Below, one piece after another: positions 35,546 through 45,001 of a stretch of 64,000 bases of DNA. Below the pieces are notes generated by a model. That model had not been told where the DNA came from. It did not search any database and saw only the letters and a list, made by a program, of their open reading frames with translations. Position numbers and translations under genes: made by a program. Origin of the DNA: Streptomyces sp. TP-A0356 (GTDB lineage: Bacteria > Actinomycetota > Actinomycetes > Streptomycetales > Streptomycetaceae); contig NZ_BBZJ01000012.1 in the NCBI RefSeq assembly GCF_001417775.1, forward strand, positions 558,001 to 622,000. Direction: 5' to 3'. How positions within the stretch are numbered: position 1 is the stretch's first letter; each line of letters starts with the position of its first letter.

Positions 35546-35597
35546 GAGCCCGAGTGAGGTGCGCTAGGGTCGGAGACCGAGGAAACGGAGAGTGCGG

Positions 35598-36377
35598 ATG
35601 TCACGCGACGCCCGCTGGAAGACACTGCTGGACCTGCTCGTCGAGCGGGGCCGGCTGGATGTCGAGGAGGCCGCGGCCGAGCTGGCGGTGTCGGCCGCGA
35701 CGATCCGCCGTGACTTCGACCAGCTGGCGGAGCAGCAGATGCTGGTACGGACGCGGGGCGGCGCGGTGGTGCACGGTGTCTCCTACGAGCTGCCGCTGCG
35801 CTACAAGACGGCGCGCCGCGCCTCCGAGAAGCAGCGCGTCGCGCGGGCGGTGGCCGATCTGATCGCACCCGGCGAGGCGGTGGGCCTCACCGGGGGCACG
35901 ACCACGACGGAGGTGGCGCGGGCCCTGGCGGTACGCGCCGACCTGGCGTCGGGCTCCCCCGCGCTGACCGTCGTCACCAACGCGCTGAACATCGCCAACG
36001 AGCTGGCCGTGCGCCCCCAGTTCAAGATCGTGGTGACGGGCGGGGTCGCGCGCCCGCAGTCGTACGAACTCATCGGGCCGCTCGCGGACGGGGTGCTGGG
36101 CCAGATCACCCTCGACGTGGCCGTGCTCGGCGTGGTCGCGCTCGACGTCACCCACGGCGCGGCGGCGCACGACGAGGCGGAGGCCGCGATCAACCGCCTG
36201 CTGTGCGAGCGCGCCGAGCGTGTGGTCGTCGCGGCGGACTCCAGCAAGCTGGGGCAGCGCGCGTTCGCACGGATCTGCCCGGCGGAGTCGGTGGACACGC
36301 TGGTCACGGACACGGCGGCGGGGGCGGACATGGTGCGGCGGTTCGAGGAGGCGGGCATCCGGGTCCTCACGGTCTGA
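35598..36377 (+). CDS. DeoR-family transcriptional regulator
   Basis: 259 residues. DeoR helix-turn-helix (DVEEAAAELAVSAATIRRDFDQL, about 22-44) and effector domain with LTGGTTTTEVARAL, VVTNALNIANELA and AADSSKLGQ. Divergent from the SIS/aldolase operon, which it probably represses until a sugar phosphate appears (inference from orientation and the direct repeats between them). Confidence 0.9.
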   Translation: MSRDARWKTLLDLLVERGRLDVEEAAAELAVSAATIRRDFDQLAEQQMLVRTRGGAVVHGVSYELPLRYKTARRASEKQRVARAVADLIAPGEAVGLTGGTTTTEVARALAVRADLASGSPALTVVTNALNIANELAVRPQFKIVVTGGVARPQSYELIGPLADGVLGQITLDVAVLGVVALDVTHGAAAHDEAEAAINRLLCERAERVVVAADSSKLGQRAFARICPAESVDTLVTDTAAGADMVRRFEEAGIRVLTV

Positions 36378-36737
36378 CCCGACCACGACCTCCCGACGGA
36401 GGCGGCTGGGGCGCCATGGGCCCGCGGGCCCGAACGCAGACGGCCGGGCTCCGCGGGCGCACCCTCGAATGGAGCCCACACACTCGGACGAACGCATTCC
36501 ACGGGCCATGGCTCGCCCTGCTCGCAGGAGACGGCCGGCCGGCACGGGCTCACGGACCGGCGAGCGGGCCGCGCGACGGAGCGCGGGGACAGGCATCCCG
36601 GCGCCTCCCGCTCCGCCACAGCCGGAGCCGGACGCGGCCCGGTCGGGTTCCGGACGCCGCTTCCCCGCGCTCCGACCTCCCCGTGTGCCTAAGCTGGTAC
36701 CTGCGGTGCGCGTGCCGGGTGGTCAAGGAGGGCTGCG
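36378..36737. other. Intergenic region without recognised feature
   Basis: 360 bp before the GH15 gene. Several frames stay open because of GC bias, but none resembles a protein. It ends with AAGGAGGG, the ribosome site of the GH15 gene. Confidence 0.5.
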
Positions 36738-38573
36738 ATGGCCGAGACGCCGAGCTACCCGTACATCACCGGGGACCCCCGGTACCTGCCGATCGCCGAG
36801 CACGGCCTGATCGGTGATCTCCGCAGCGTGGCCCTGGTGGGGACCAACGGCACCATCGACTGGTACTGCGCCCCGTCCTTCGACTCCCCGAGCGTCTTCG
36901 CCGCGATCCTCGACGCGGAGCGCGGCGGGTGCTTCGAGCTCACCGCGACCGTACCGGCGCGGACCAAGCAGTTCTACTTCCCCGACACCAACGTCCTGAT
37001 CACGAGGTTCTTCACCGAGGACGGCGTCGGCGAGGTACAGGACTTCATGCCCATCGGCGCCGGCTGTGTGGAGGCCGAACGCCACCGGCTGATCCGGCGG
37101 GTCCTGTGCGTGCGCGGTTCCATCCCGTTCCGGGTGCGGGTGGCACCGCGGTTCGACTACGGCGCCCAGCCCCACACCGTCCGGCAGCTCGGCGACGTGG
37201 CGGTCTTCGAGTGCCCCGACATGTCGCTCGCCCTGACCGCCACCCTGCCCCTCGAAAGCGACGACATGGACGTGTGGGCGGACTTCAAACTCGCCGAGGG
37301 CGAGTCGGCGGTGTTCTCGCTGGACCAGGTGGGTGCCGAGCTGGCGCCCCGTATGTGCGCACGTGCCGAGGCGGAGAGGCAGTTCTCCACCACGGTGGCC
37401 TACTGGCGGCACTGGCTGCAGGCTTCGCGCTACCGCGGCCGCTGGCGGGAGATGGTCCACCGCTCCGCACTCACGCTGAAGCTGCTCACCTACGCCCCGA
37501 CCGGCGCGATCGTCGCCGCGCCGACCACGAGTCTGCCCGAGCAGATCGGCGGCGAACGCAACTGGGACTACCGGTACGTCTGGGTACGCGACGCGGCCTT
37601 CTGCGTCTACGCCCTGCTACGGCTGGGCTTCAGCGGTGAGGCCGAGGCGTTCATGCAGTTCGTGACCCGGCACATCATCCCGGGCGACGGCGGGCCCTCG
37701 GGCCCGCTGCAGATCATGTACGGGATCGACGGCCGCACCGACCTGCCCGAGCGGGAACTCGGCCATCTGGAGGGCCACCGGGGATCCGCGCCGGTCCGGA
37801 TCGGCAACGCCGCCGCCAACCAGCTCCAACTCGACATCTACGGCGCCCTCATCGACTCGATCTACCTCTACGACAAGTGGGCGCAGCCCATCTCCAGCGA
37901 CCAGTGGGACGACGTCTGCGCGCTGGTGGACTGGGTCTGCGACCACTGGGAGCAGCCCGACGAGGGCATCTGGGAGACCCGCGGCGGGCGCAAGAACTTC
38001 CTGTACTCGCGGCTGATGTGCTGGGTTGCGATCGAACGGGCCATCCGGATGGCCAACCGCCGGGGCCTGCCCGCCGACCTGGCCCGCTGGCTGCGGACCC
38101 GCGACACCATCTACCGCCGGATCATGCGGCGGGGCTGGTCCGACGTACGCCGGGCCTTCGTCCAGCACGAGGGCGACGACGTCCTCGACGCGGCGGTGCT
38201 CATGATGCCGCTGGGCAAGTTCATCGCGCCCACCGATCCCAAGTGGCTGTCCACACTCGACGCCCTCACCCAGGACCTGGTCTCCGACTCGCTGGTCTAC
38301 CGCTACGACCCGCAGGCGAGCCCGGACGGCCTGCGGGGCGACGAGGGGACCTTCTCCATCTGCTCGTTCTGGTACGTCGAGGCGCTGGTGCGCGCCGGCC
38401 GCGTCGACGAGGCCCGGCTGGCCTTCGAGAAGATGCTGACCTACGCCAACCATCTGGGCCTGTACGCGGAGGAGATCAGCCACACCGGCGAGCAACAGGG
38501 CAACTTCCCCCAGGCGTTCACGCATCTGGCGCTGATCAGTGCCGCGTTCAACCTGGACCGGGCCCTGGGCTGA
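36738..38573 (+). CDS. Glycoside hydrolase family 15 protein (trehalase/glucoamylase-like)
   Basis: 611 residues. An N-terminal trehalase-like beta domain (about 15-190, GLIGDLRSVALVGTNGTIDW) precedes an (alpha/alpha)6 barrel. RNWDYRYVWVRDAAF and the C-terminal EEISHTGEQQGNFPQAFTH carry conserved active-site residues including the general base Glu. Cytoplasmic (no signal peptide). Members of this Streptomyces/mycobacterial branch are trehalases or glucoamylases acting on alpha-glucosides; which one is not decided by sequence. Monocistronic. Confidence 0.9.
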   Translation: MAETPSYPYITGDPRYLPIAEHGLIGDLRSVALVGTNGTIDWYCAPSFDSPSVFAAILDAERGGCFELTATVPARTKQFYFPDTNVLITRFFTEDGVGEVQDFMPIGAGCVEAERHRLIRRVLCVRGSIPFRVRVAPRFDYGAQPHTVRQLGDVAVFECPDMSLALTATLPLESDDMDVWADFKLAEGESAVFSLDQVGAELAPRMCARAEAERQFSTTVAYWRHWLQASRYRGRWREMVHRSALTLKLLTYAPTGAIVAAPTTSLPEQIGGERNWDYRYVWVRDAAFCVYALLRLGFSGEAEAFMQFVTRHIIPGDGGPSGPLQIMYGIDGRTDLPERELGHLEGHRGSAPVRIGNAAANQLQLDIYGALIDSIYLYDKWAQPISSDQWDDVCALVDWVCDHWEQPDEGIWETRGGRKNFLYSRLMCWVAIERAIRMANRRGLPADLARWLRTRDTIYRRIMRRGWSDVRRAFVQHEGDDVLDAAVLMMPLGKFIAPTDPKWLSTLDALTQDLVSDSLVYRYDPQASPDGLRGDEGTFSICSFWYVEALVRAGRVDEARLAFEKMLTYANHLGLYAEEISHTGEQQGNFPQAFTHLALISAAFNLDRALG

Positions 38574-38621
38574 CGACACCGTCGAACACCGCGGTGAGGA
38601 CGAGCGCCTGCCTCGGCTCCC

Positions 38622-38650
38622 TTGCCCTACCCCTGTCAGCGACCTAGCCT
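38622..38650 (+). promoter_or_regulatory. Promoter of a leaderless transcript
   Basis: TTGCCC (38622-38627), 17-bp spacer, TAGCCT (38645-38650), then six bases to GTG 38657. This spacing puts the transcription start at the GTG; no ribosome site is present. Confidence 0.6.
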
Positions 38651-38656
38651 GAATTT

Positions 38657-39862
38657 GTGCCGCTCATAAACAAATCCCGATCGCACAGCGTGGTGCCGGG
38701 CAGCGACCTCACCCGACTCCGCACGGCCATCACCGCCTTCTTCGCCCTGGACGGCTTCGTCTTCGCCGGCTGGGTGGTCCGCATCCCCGCCATCAAGGAG
38801 CAGACGGGCGCCTCGGCCGGCGCCCTCGGGCTGGCGTTGCTCGGGGTGTCCGCCGGGGCGGTGATCACGATGACGCTGACCGGACGGCTCTGCCGCCGGT
38901 TCGGCAGCCATCCGGTGACGGTGGTGTGCGGGGTCCTGCTGTCGCTGAGCGTGGCGCTGCCCCCACTGACGCACTCGGTGCCCGCGCTGGGAGGCGTCCT
39001 GCTGGTCTTCGGCGCGGCGTACGGCGGCATCAACGTGGCGTTCAACAGCGCGGCCGTCGACCTGGTGGCCGCGCTGCGACGGCCGATCATGCCGGGCTTC
39101 CACGCGGCGTTCAGCTTGGGCGGCATGGTGGGTGCCGGGCTCGGCGGGCTGGTCGCCGGGTCCCTGTCCCCCGCCCTGCACCTGCTCGGGCTCACCGTGA
39201 TCGGTCTGCTGGTGACCGCGGTCGCCGGGCGCACGCTCCTGCGTCAGGAGCCCCCGCTGCCACCGGATCGCGTACGGCCCGAGGAGTCCGCGCCGCGCCG
39301 CCCGGACACCCGGACCCGTGGCCTGGTGACCGTCTTCGGCCTGATCGCCCTGTGCACGGCCTACGGCGAGGGCGCATTGGCGGACTGGGGCGCACTCCAC
39401 CTGGAACAGGACCTGCACGCCCACCCGGGCGTCGCGGCGGCCGGCTACTCCGGCTTCGCGCTCGCCATGACAGCGGGCCGGCTCTCCGGTACGACGCTCC
39501 TGGAACGGCTCGGACGGGTCCGTACGGTGGTGGCGGGCGGCGCCACAGCCTCCGCCGGCATGCTGCTCGGCTCGCTCGCCCCGTCCGTGTGGGCGGCCCT
39601 GCTCGGCTTCGCCGTCACCGGGCTCGGGCTCGCGAACCTCTTCCCCGTCGCGGTCGAACGCGCCGGTGCGCTCGCGGGCCCGGGCGGGGTCGCGGTCGCC
39701 TCGACACTCGGCTACGGCGGCATGCTCCTCGGCCCGCCCGCGATCGGTCTCATGGCCGACCGGTACTCGCTGCCCACCGCGCTCACCAGCGTGGCGGCGC
39801 TGGCGGCGGTCGCCTCCGCGATCGGATACGCGACCCGCCGACTGGCCTCCGACCGGACGTGA
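38657..39862 (+). CDS. MFS transporter, sugar-efflux-like
   Basis: 401 residues with 12 predicted helices, GTG start. GFVFAGWVVRIPAIKEQTGAS and the central PGFHAAFSLGGMVGAG stretch are typical of the YbjJ/inner-membrane-protein branch of the MFS. Substrate unknown. Likely translated from a leaderless mRNA. Confidence 0.88.
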   Translation: MPLINKSRSHSVVPGSDLTRLRTAITAFFALDGFVFAGWVVRIPAIKEQTGASAGALGLALLGVSAGAVITMTLTGRLCRRFGSHPVTVVCGVLLSLSVALPPLTHSVPALGGVLLVFGAAYGGINVAFNSAAVDLVAALRRPIMPGFHAAFSLGGMVGAGLGGLVAGSLSPALHLLGLTVIGLLVTAVAGRTLLRQEPPLPPDRVRPEESAPRRPDTRTRGLVTVFGLIALCTAYGEGALADWGALHLEQDLHAHPGVAAAGYSGFALAMTAGRLSGTTLLERLGRVRTVVAGGATASAGMLLGSLAPSVWAALLGFAVTGLGLANLFPVAVERAGALAGPGGVAVASTLGYGGMLLGPPAIGLMADRYSLPTALTSVAALAAVASAIGYATRRLASDRT

Positions 39863-39959
39863 AACCGCGGGGAGACCACCGTGCAGGCGACCACCCGCAC
39901 GCTCTGCGGCATGACCTCACACCACATCACCACCTCCGGCGCCTGCGCCTGCGCCTGCC

Positions 39960-40560
39960 CGTCCGCCTGCCCCCGAGCTCGTCGAGAACCCGGCCGTTGC
40001 CTACGCCGACCTGCACTCGCAGGACCGACTCCGACCAACACCGGCATCACCCCGCCCGCCCCCTTCCTCGCCACGCGGTCCTGGCCCTCTTCGACCACCC
40101 GGACCAGCTCGCCCGGCTCCGCGCGGAGCCCGACGCTGGAGCACGCGGTGCCCGAACTCCTCCGCCACGTAAGCCTCGTACGCGTCCGGGCCTCGATGTA
40201 CACCCCCGAGGACTTCGAGTTCGCCGGGACCCCGCTGATGAAGGGCGAGAGGGTGACCGTGGCCCTGCTCGTCGCCAATCACGATCCACTGGAGTACGGC
40301 GAGGGTGCCGAACACCTCGACGTCATACGGGAGTTCGGCCGCGGCGACGGGCATCTCGCCTTCGGCCACGGTGCCCACTCCTGCCCGGGCGCCGCGCTCG
40401 GCCGCCTCCTGGTCCCGGTCGTACTCGGCCGGGTGCTCGTCCGCCGTCCCGACACCGCGTTCGCGGTGGCCCGGGAGGAGCTGGAGTTCGGGCACCGGCC
40501 GGGCGAGGGGTTTCAGCTGCTGCGGCTGCCGGTGCGGCTCTGGGCCCCGGAGCCAGCTCC
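39960..40560 (+). pseudogene. Cytochrome P450 remnant, truncated and frameshifted
   Basis: The C-terminal P450 part is clear: PELLRHVSLVRVRASMYTPE-type K-helix region, GERVTVALLVANHDP and the heme loop FGHGAHSCPGAALGR (from 40361) with the Cys ligand. Just upstream, LALFDHPDQLARLRAEPD lies in another frame, so a shift occurs near 40135. Further upstream ELVENPAVAYADLHS, possibly an N-terminal P450 piece, lies in a third context. About 250 residues including the oxygen-binding I-helix are missing. Not functional. Confidence 0.85.
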
Positions 40561-40578
40561 ATCAGGCACACTCGCCCC

Positions 40579-41313
40579 ATGGAGACTGCCGAGTTCATCG
40601 AAACCCTCGACCGAGAGGGCCGGTTGCTGGCCGCGGCTGCCGAGGAGGCGGGCACCCACGCCACGGTGCCGACCTGCCAGGGGTGGCAGGTGCGGGATCT
40701 GCTGCGCCACACCGGCACGGTGCACCGCTGGGCGGCGGCATTCGTCGCCGAGGGATACACCGCGTACCGCCCGGGCGAGGGGCTGCCGGACCTCGACGGG
40801 GCCGAGCTCCTGGGCTGGTTCCGCGAGGGCCACCGGTACCTCGTCCGCACCCTCTCCACCGCCGCGCCCGACGTACGGTGCTGGCACTTCCTTCCGGCGC
40901 CCTCGCCCCTGGCCTTCTGGGCCCGGCGACAGGCGCACGAGACGGCCGTGCACCGGGTCGACGCGGAGTCCGCGCGTGGCGGCACGCCCACCGCGATCGG
41001 CCCGGCCTTCGCGCTCGACGGCATCGACGAGTTGCTGCGCGGCTTCCACGCCCGCCCGAGGAGCCGGGTCCGCAGCGAGGAGCCGCGCGTACTGCGGGTG
41101 CGGGCGACGGACGTGGACGGCGCCGTGTGGACCGTACGGCTGTCGGCCGAGCCGCCGGTGACCGAGCGGGACGGTCGCGCCGACGCGGACTGCGAGGTGA
41201 GCGGACCGGCCGCACAGCTGTGTCTGGCGCTGTGGAACCGGCTGCCGTTCCCCCAGGTGACGGGTGATGCATCGGTCGCCGCCCTGTGGCGTGAGAAGTC
41301 CGCCATCGGCTGA
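40579..41313 (+). CDS. Maleylpyruvate isomerase-fold (DinB-like) protein
   Basis: 244 residues. N-terminal DinB-like four-helix domain with VPTCQGWQVRDLLRHTGTVHRW and a C-terminal MDMPI domain (about 165-244). HETAVHRVDAE supplies the metal-binding His residues. In actinobacteria the family includes mycothiol-dependent isomerases and transferases; the reaction here is unknown. The gene starts right after the P450 wreck. Confidence 0.85.
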   Translation: METAEFIETLDREGRLLAAAAEEAGTHATVPTCQGWQVRDLLRHTGTVHRWAAAFVAEGYTAYRPGEGLPDLDGAELLGWFREGHRYLVRTLSTAAPDVRCWHFLPAPSPLAFWARRQAHETAVHRVDAESARGGTPTAIGPAFALDGIDELLRGFHARPRSRVRSEEPRVLRVRATDVDGAVWTVRLSAEPPVTERDGRADADCEVSGPAAQLCLALWNRLPFPQVTGDASVAALWREKSAIG

Positions 41314-41371
41314 AGCCCAGCCGGAAGGGGAGCGCCGATCCGCGACATCGGCCATCCTTGTTGCGGGGAAG

Positions 41372-41406
41372 TTAAATGCACTTGCATCAAATGCATGCGC
41401 ATGTAA
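41372..41406. promoter_or_regulatory. Twin ATGC-N4-GCAT operator candidate
   Basis: ATGC-ACTT-GCAT (41376-41387) and ATGC-ATGC-GCAT (41391-41402), 15 bp apart, centred about 30 bp before the ATG of the DHA2 transporter. The inner half-sites also form TGCAT-CAA-ATGCA. Typical of MarR or TetR control; no regulator gene is adjacent. Confidence 0.6.
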
Positions 41407-41417
41407 GCCTCTGGGGC

Positions 41418-42899
41418 ATGACCACTCCGCTCAACACCCCCGCGGTCGAGGGACGCTGGACACCCAGGCTGTGGGGCACCCTGCTGGTGCTCTGCGCCGC
41501 GATGTTCCTGGACGCGCTCGATGTGTCGATGGTCGGCGTCGCCCTGCCGTCCATCGGGACCGATCTCCATCTGACGACCTCCACGCTGCAATGGATCGTC
41601 AGCGGCTACATCCTGGGATACGGCGGGCTGCTCCTGCTCGGCGGACGCACCGCGGACCTGCTGGGCCGCCGCCAGGTCTTCCTGGTGGCCCTCGGTGTCT
41701 TCGCACTCGCCTCACTGCTCGGCGGGCTCGTGGACTCGGGTCCGCTGTTGATCGCCAGCCGTTTCGTCAAGGGCCTCAGCGCCGCGTTCACCGCGCCGGC
41801 CGGCCTGTCCATCATCACCACGACCTTCGCCGAGGGCCCGCTGCGCAACCGCGCCCTTTCGATCTACACCACCTGCGCGGCCACCGGCTTCTCGATGGGC
41901 CTGGTGCTCTCCGGCCTGCTCACCGAGGCCAGTTGGCGCCTGACCATGCTGCTGCCCGCGCCCATCGCGCTGATCGCCCTGCTGGCGGGTCTCAAGCTGC
42001 TGCCGCACGGCGAACGCGAGAAGGACCACAACGGCTACGACATCCCCGGCGCCGTCATCGGCACCGTCTCGATGCTGCTGCTCGTCTTCACCGTCGTGCA
42101 GGCGCCGCACGTCGGCTGGGCGTCCGCCCGCACGCTGCTGTCCTTCCTCGCCGTCGCCGTGCTCCTCGCCGTCTTCGTCCGCGTCGAGCGGCGCTCGACC
42201 GGTCCGCTGATCCGGCTCGGCGTGCTGCGCTCCGGCAGCCAGATCCGCGCCCAGCTCGGCGCGATGGCCTTCTTCGGGTCCTACGTCGGCTTCCAGTTCC
42301 TGGTCACGCTGTACATGCAGTCGCTGCTCGGCTGGTCGGCGCTGCACACGGCGCTCGCCTTCCTGCCCGCGGGCGCGCTGGTGGCCGTCTCCTCGACGAA
42401 GGTGGGCGCGATCGTCGACCGCGTCGGCACCCCGCGGCTGATCGCGGCGGGCTTCGCCCTGATGGTCGTGGGCTATGCGCTGTTCCTGCGCGTCAGCCTC
42501 GACCCGGTGTACGCGGCGGCCATCCTGCCGAGCATGCTGCTGATCGGCGCGGCCTGCGCGCTGGTCTTCCCCTCGCTCAACATCCAGGCGACCAGCGGCG
42601 TCGAGGACCACGAACAGGGCATGGTCTCCGGTCTGCTCAACACCTCGGTCCAGGTGGGCGGGGCGATCTTCCTGGCGGTGGTGACAGCGGCCGTGACCGC
42701 GAACGCACCGGCGCACCTCTCGCCGCAGGCCGTCCTCGACAGCTACCGGCCCGGTCTGATCGTGGTCACCGCCATCGCCCTGGCGGGCCTGCTGGTCACA
42801 CTCCCGGGACTGCGCACCCGCCGGACACAGCGGTCCGTCGTGGTCGCCAGGTCCCTTCTGCAGGAGGCGGACGCGGATCCCGTTGCGGTCCGCGACTAG
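41418..42899 (+). CDS. MFS drug exporter, DHA2 (14-helix) family
   Basis: 493 residues with about 14 hydrophobic helices. FLDALDVSMVGVALPSIGTDLHL, WIVSGYILGYGGLLLLGGRTADLLGRRQ (quoted in part) and a proline-containing helix-5 motif C region (TCAATGFSMGLVLSGLL) fit drug:H+ antiporters. Start ATG 41418 (MTTPLN) is preferred to ATG 41376, because the operator palindromes cover the latter. A very strong terminator follows. Confidence 0.9.
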   Translation: MTTPLNTPAVEGRWTPRLWGTLLVLCAAMFLDALDVSMVGVALPSIGTDLHLTTSTLQWIVSGYILGYGGLLLLGGRTADLLGRRQVFLVALGVFALASLLGGLVDSGPLLIASRFVKGLSAAFTAPAGLSIITTTFAEGPLRNRALSIYTTCAATGFSMGLVLSGLLTEASWRLTMLLPAPIALIALLAGLKLLPHGEREKDHNGYDIPGAVIGTVSMLLLVFTVVQAPHVGWASARTLLSFLAVAVLLAVFVRVERRSTGPLIRLGVLRSGSQIRAQLGAMAFFGSYVGFQFLVTLYMQSLLGWSALHTALAFLPAGALVAVSSTKVGAIVDRVGTPRLIAAGFALMVVGYALFLRVSLDPVYAAAILPSMLLIGAACALVFPSLNIQATSGVEDHEQGMVSGLLNTSVQVGGAIFLAVVTAAVTANAPAHLSPQAVLDSYRPGLIVVTAIALAGLLVTLPGLRTRRTQRSVVVARSLLQEADADPVAVRD

Positions 42900-42915
42900 G
42901 GGGACGCCTCCTCGT

Positions 42916-42952
42916 GTGCGCCCGGCGGGGTTCCTTGCCCCGCCGGGCGCAC
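42916..42952 (+). terminator. Strong hairpin terminator
   Basis: Perfect 15-bp stem, GTGCGCCCGGCGGGG against CCCCGCCGGGCGCAC, loop TTCCTTG, 16 bp after the transporter stop. Confidence 0.9.
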
Positions 42953-43093
42953 GCCTGTCGGACTCGGGGGGATGGAGTACGGCGGCGGGCGAACGCGGCG
43001 CACTCAGGCCGAGCGGGACGCGATCACCGTCGAGACGGTCTGCGTGGCCCGTGTGGTCGGCGCGCTGCTCCGCCCCGGGCGCGGCGTCGCGGC

Positions 43094-43759
43094 TCAGCCC
43101 AGCCAGCCCGGCCGTACCAGTCCCGATTCATAGGCGAGCACCACGAGTTGGGCACGGTCGCGGGCGCCCAGCTTGACCATCGTGCGGCTGACGTGGGTCT
43201 TCGCCGTGAGCGGGCTGACGACGAGGCGGCGGGCGATCTCGTCGTTGGACAGGCCGATGCCGACCAGGGCCATCACTTCCCGCTCCCGCTCGGTGAGTTC
43301 GGCGAGCGACGCGACGGTCGCGGGCTCCTTGGAGCGGGCCGCGAACTCGGAGATGAGCCGCCGTGTCACGCTCGGGGAGAGCAGGGCGTCGCCCTCGACC
43401 ACCGCCCGTACGGCGCGCAGGAGTTCGTCCGGCTCGGTGTCCTTGACCAGGAAGCCGGAGGCACCGGAGCGGATCGCCTCGAAGACGTACTCGTCGAGTT
43501 CGAAGGTGGTGAGCATCACCACCTTCACACCCTGCAGACCCGGCTGCCCGGTGATGCGTCGGGTCGCGGTGAGCCCGTCGACCAGCGGCATGCGGATGTC
43601 CATCAGCACGACGTCGGGCCGCAGTTCGGACACCCCGCGCAGCGCCTCCTCGCCGTCGGCGGCCTCCCCCGCCACCTCGATGTCCGGCTGGGCGTCGAGC
43701 AGCGCCTTGAACCCTGCCCTGACCAGCGACTGGTCGTCGGCGAGCAGTACGCGGATCAC
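43094..43759 (-). CDS. NarL/LuxR-type response regulator
   Basis: 221 residues. Receiver domain with Asp10-type acidic pair (LADDQS), phospho-acceptor Asp54 in VLMDIRMP and Lys in FLVKDT; C-terminal LuxR helix-turn-helix (LTEREREVMALVGIGLSNDE and KTHVSRTMVKLG). Partner of the kinase upstream, whose stop overlaps this ATG by four bases. Target genes unknown; the palindrome before the kinase gene suggests autoregulation. Confidence 0.95.
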   Translation of the reverse strand: MIRVLLADDQSLVRAGFKALLDAQPDIEVAGEAADGEEALRGVSELRPDVVLMDIRMPLVDGLTATRRITGQPGLQGVKVVMLTTFELDEYVFEAIRSGASGFLVKDTEPDELLRAVRAVVEGDALLSPSVTRRLISEFAARSKEPATVASLAELTEREREVMALVGIGLSNDEIARRLVVSPLTAKTHVSRTMVKLGARDRAQLVVLAYESGLVRPGWLG

Positions 43760-44994
43760 CGGTCCTCCTTGCGCTCGGGCGGCTCCTGGGACGGTACCTT
43801 CAGCGGCAGTACGGCGAGCACCCGGAAACCCCCGTCGGCACGCGGACCCGCCTCGATCGTGCCACCGAGCGCAGTGGCCCGCTCCCGCATCCCGGCGAGA
43901 CCGTTGCCGCTGCCGCCCGCGTCGGCGCCGGTCGCGGGCCCGTCGTCGTCGACCCGCAGGCTCAGGACGCCCTCCGCGCGCTCGACGTGCACGCGCGCGT
44001 GCCGCGATCCCGAGTGCCGTACGACGTTGGTGAGGGCCTCCTGGACTATGCGGAACGCGGCGAGATCCGTACCGGGCGCCAGCTTCGGCGGCTCGCCCTC
44101 GACCGTGACCGTCAGACCGGCGCTCGCGGCCTGCTCGACCAGCTCCGGCAGCCGGCCGAGGCCGGGCGCGGGCGCGCGGGGCGCGTCACCCGGCGTGCGC
44201 AGGGTGTCGAGCACCTGGCGGACCTCCCCGAGCGCCTCCTTGCTGGCGGCCTTGATGGTGGTGAGCGCCGTGCGCGCCTGCTCCGGGTCGGAGTCGAGGA
44301 GCGCGAGGCCCACGCCCGCCTGGACGTTGATCACGGAGATGCTGTGGGCGAGGACGTCGTGGAGTTCCCGGGCGATGCGCAGCCGCTCCTCGTCGGCGCG
44401 CCGCCGTGCGGCCTGCGCCCGTTCGGCCCGCTCGCGCGCCCACTGCTCGCGCCGGATGCGCACCAGTTCCGCCAGCGCCACGATCGCCACCACCCAGGTG
44501 GCGATGACCAGTTCCTGCCCCCAGGAGGCGGCCGAGTCCCCGGGCGGCGGCAGCCACCGGTACAGCCAGTGCGACACCAGGGCGTGCCCGGCCCAGAACA
44601 TCCCGAAGGCCGCCCACGCGGCCTTGCGGCGCCCGGCGGCGAGGGCGCTGAAGCAGCCGACGGCGACGGTGAAGAAGACCGGGCCGTACGGGTATCCGGC
44701 GCCCAGGTACACCGTGGCGACCGCAGCCGTCACGAACGCGACCGGCACGGGATGCCGCTGCCGCCACAGCAGCACCCCCGACGCCACGAGCAGCAGCAGA
44801 TAGGCGAAGGCGTCGAGGGGCACACGGTCGCCCTGCTGACTGCGGGCGGCGAAGTGTGTGCCCATGACGACGAAGGCGGTGAGCAGCAGAGTGGAACGCC
44901 AGGGCAGACGGGAGCCGTGGCGCTCGTCCTCCCAGCGGTTCCACCATGGCGTCCCGTGCCACCGCCACGGGACGGATGTGCGCTGCTCCTCCAT
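43756..44994 (-). CDS. Sensor histidine kinase, DesK/NarX class
   Basis: 412 residues from ATG 44994. Four to five hydrophobic helices (about 30-160), a dimerisation/phospho-acceptor helix with the His in RIARELHDVLAHS, and a HATPase domain ending NGLAGMRERATALGG. HisKA_3 subfamily, which pairs with LuxR-type regulators. The helices carry little outside the membrane, so it may sense membrane state. GTG 45003 is an alternative start, but it overlaps the -10 element. Confidence 0.92.
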   Translation of the reverse strand: MEEQRTSVPWRWHGTPWWNRWEDERHGSRLPWRSTLLLTAFVVMGTHFAARSQQGDRVPLDAFAYLLLLVASGVLLWRQRHPVPVAFVTAAVATVYLGAGYPYGPVFFTVAVGCFSALAAGRRKAAWAAFGMFWAGHALVSHWLYRWLPPPGDSAASWGQELVIATWVVAIVALAELVRIRREQWARERAERAQAARRRADEERLRIARELHDVLAHSISVINVQAGVGLALLDSDPEQARTALTTIKAASKEALGEVRQVLDTLRTPGDAPRAPAPGLGRLPELVEQAASAGLTVTVEGEPPKLAPGTDLAAFRIVQEALTNVVRHSGSRHARVHVERAEGVLSLRVDDDGPATGADAGGSGNGLAGMRERATALGGTIEAGPRADGGFRVLAVLPLKVPSQEPPERKEDR

Positions 44995-45001
44995 GGGGTT
45001 C

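Noticed and set aside
38657..42899. Biosynthetic gene cluster (transporters plus P450)
   Set aside because: No synthase or other core enzyme is nearby, and the P450 is a wreck.
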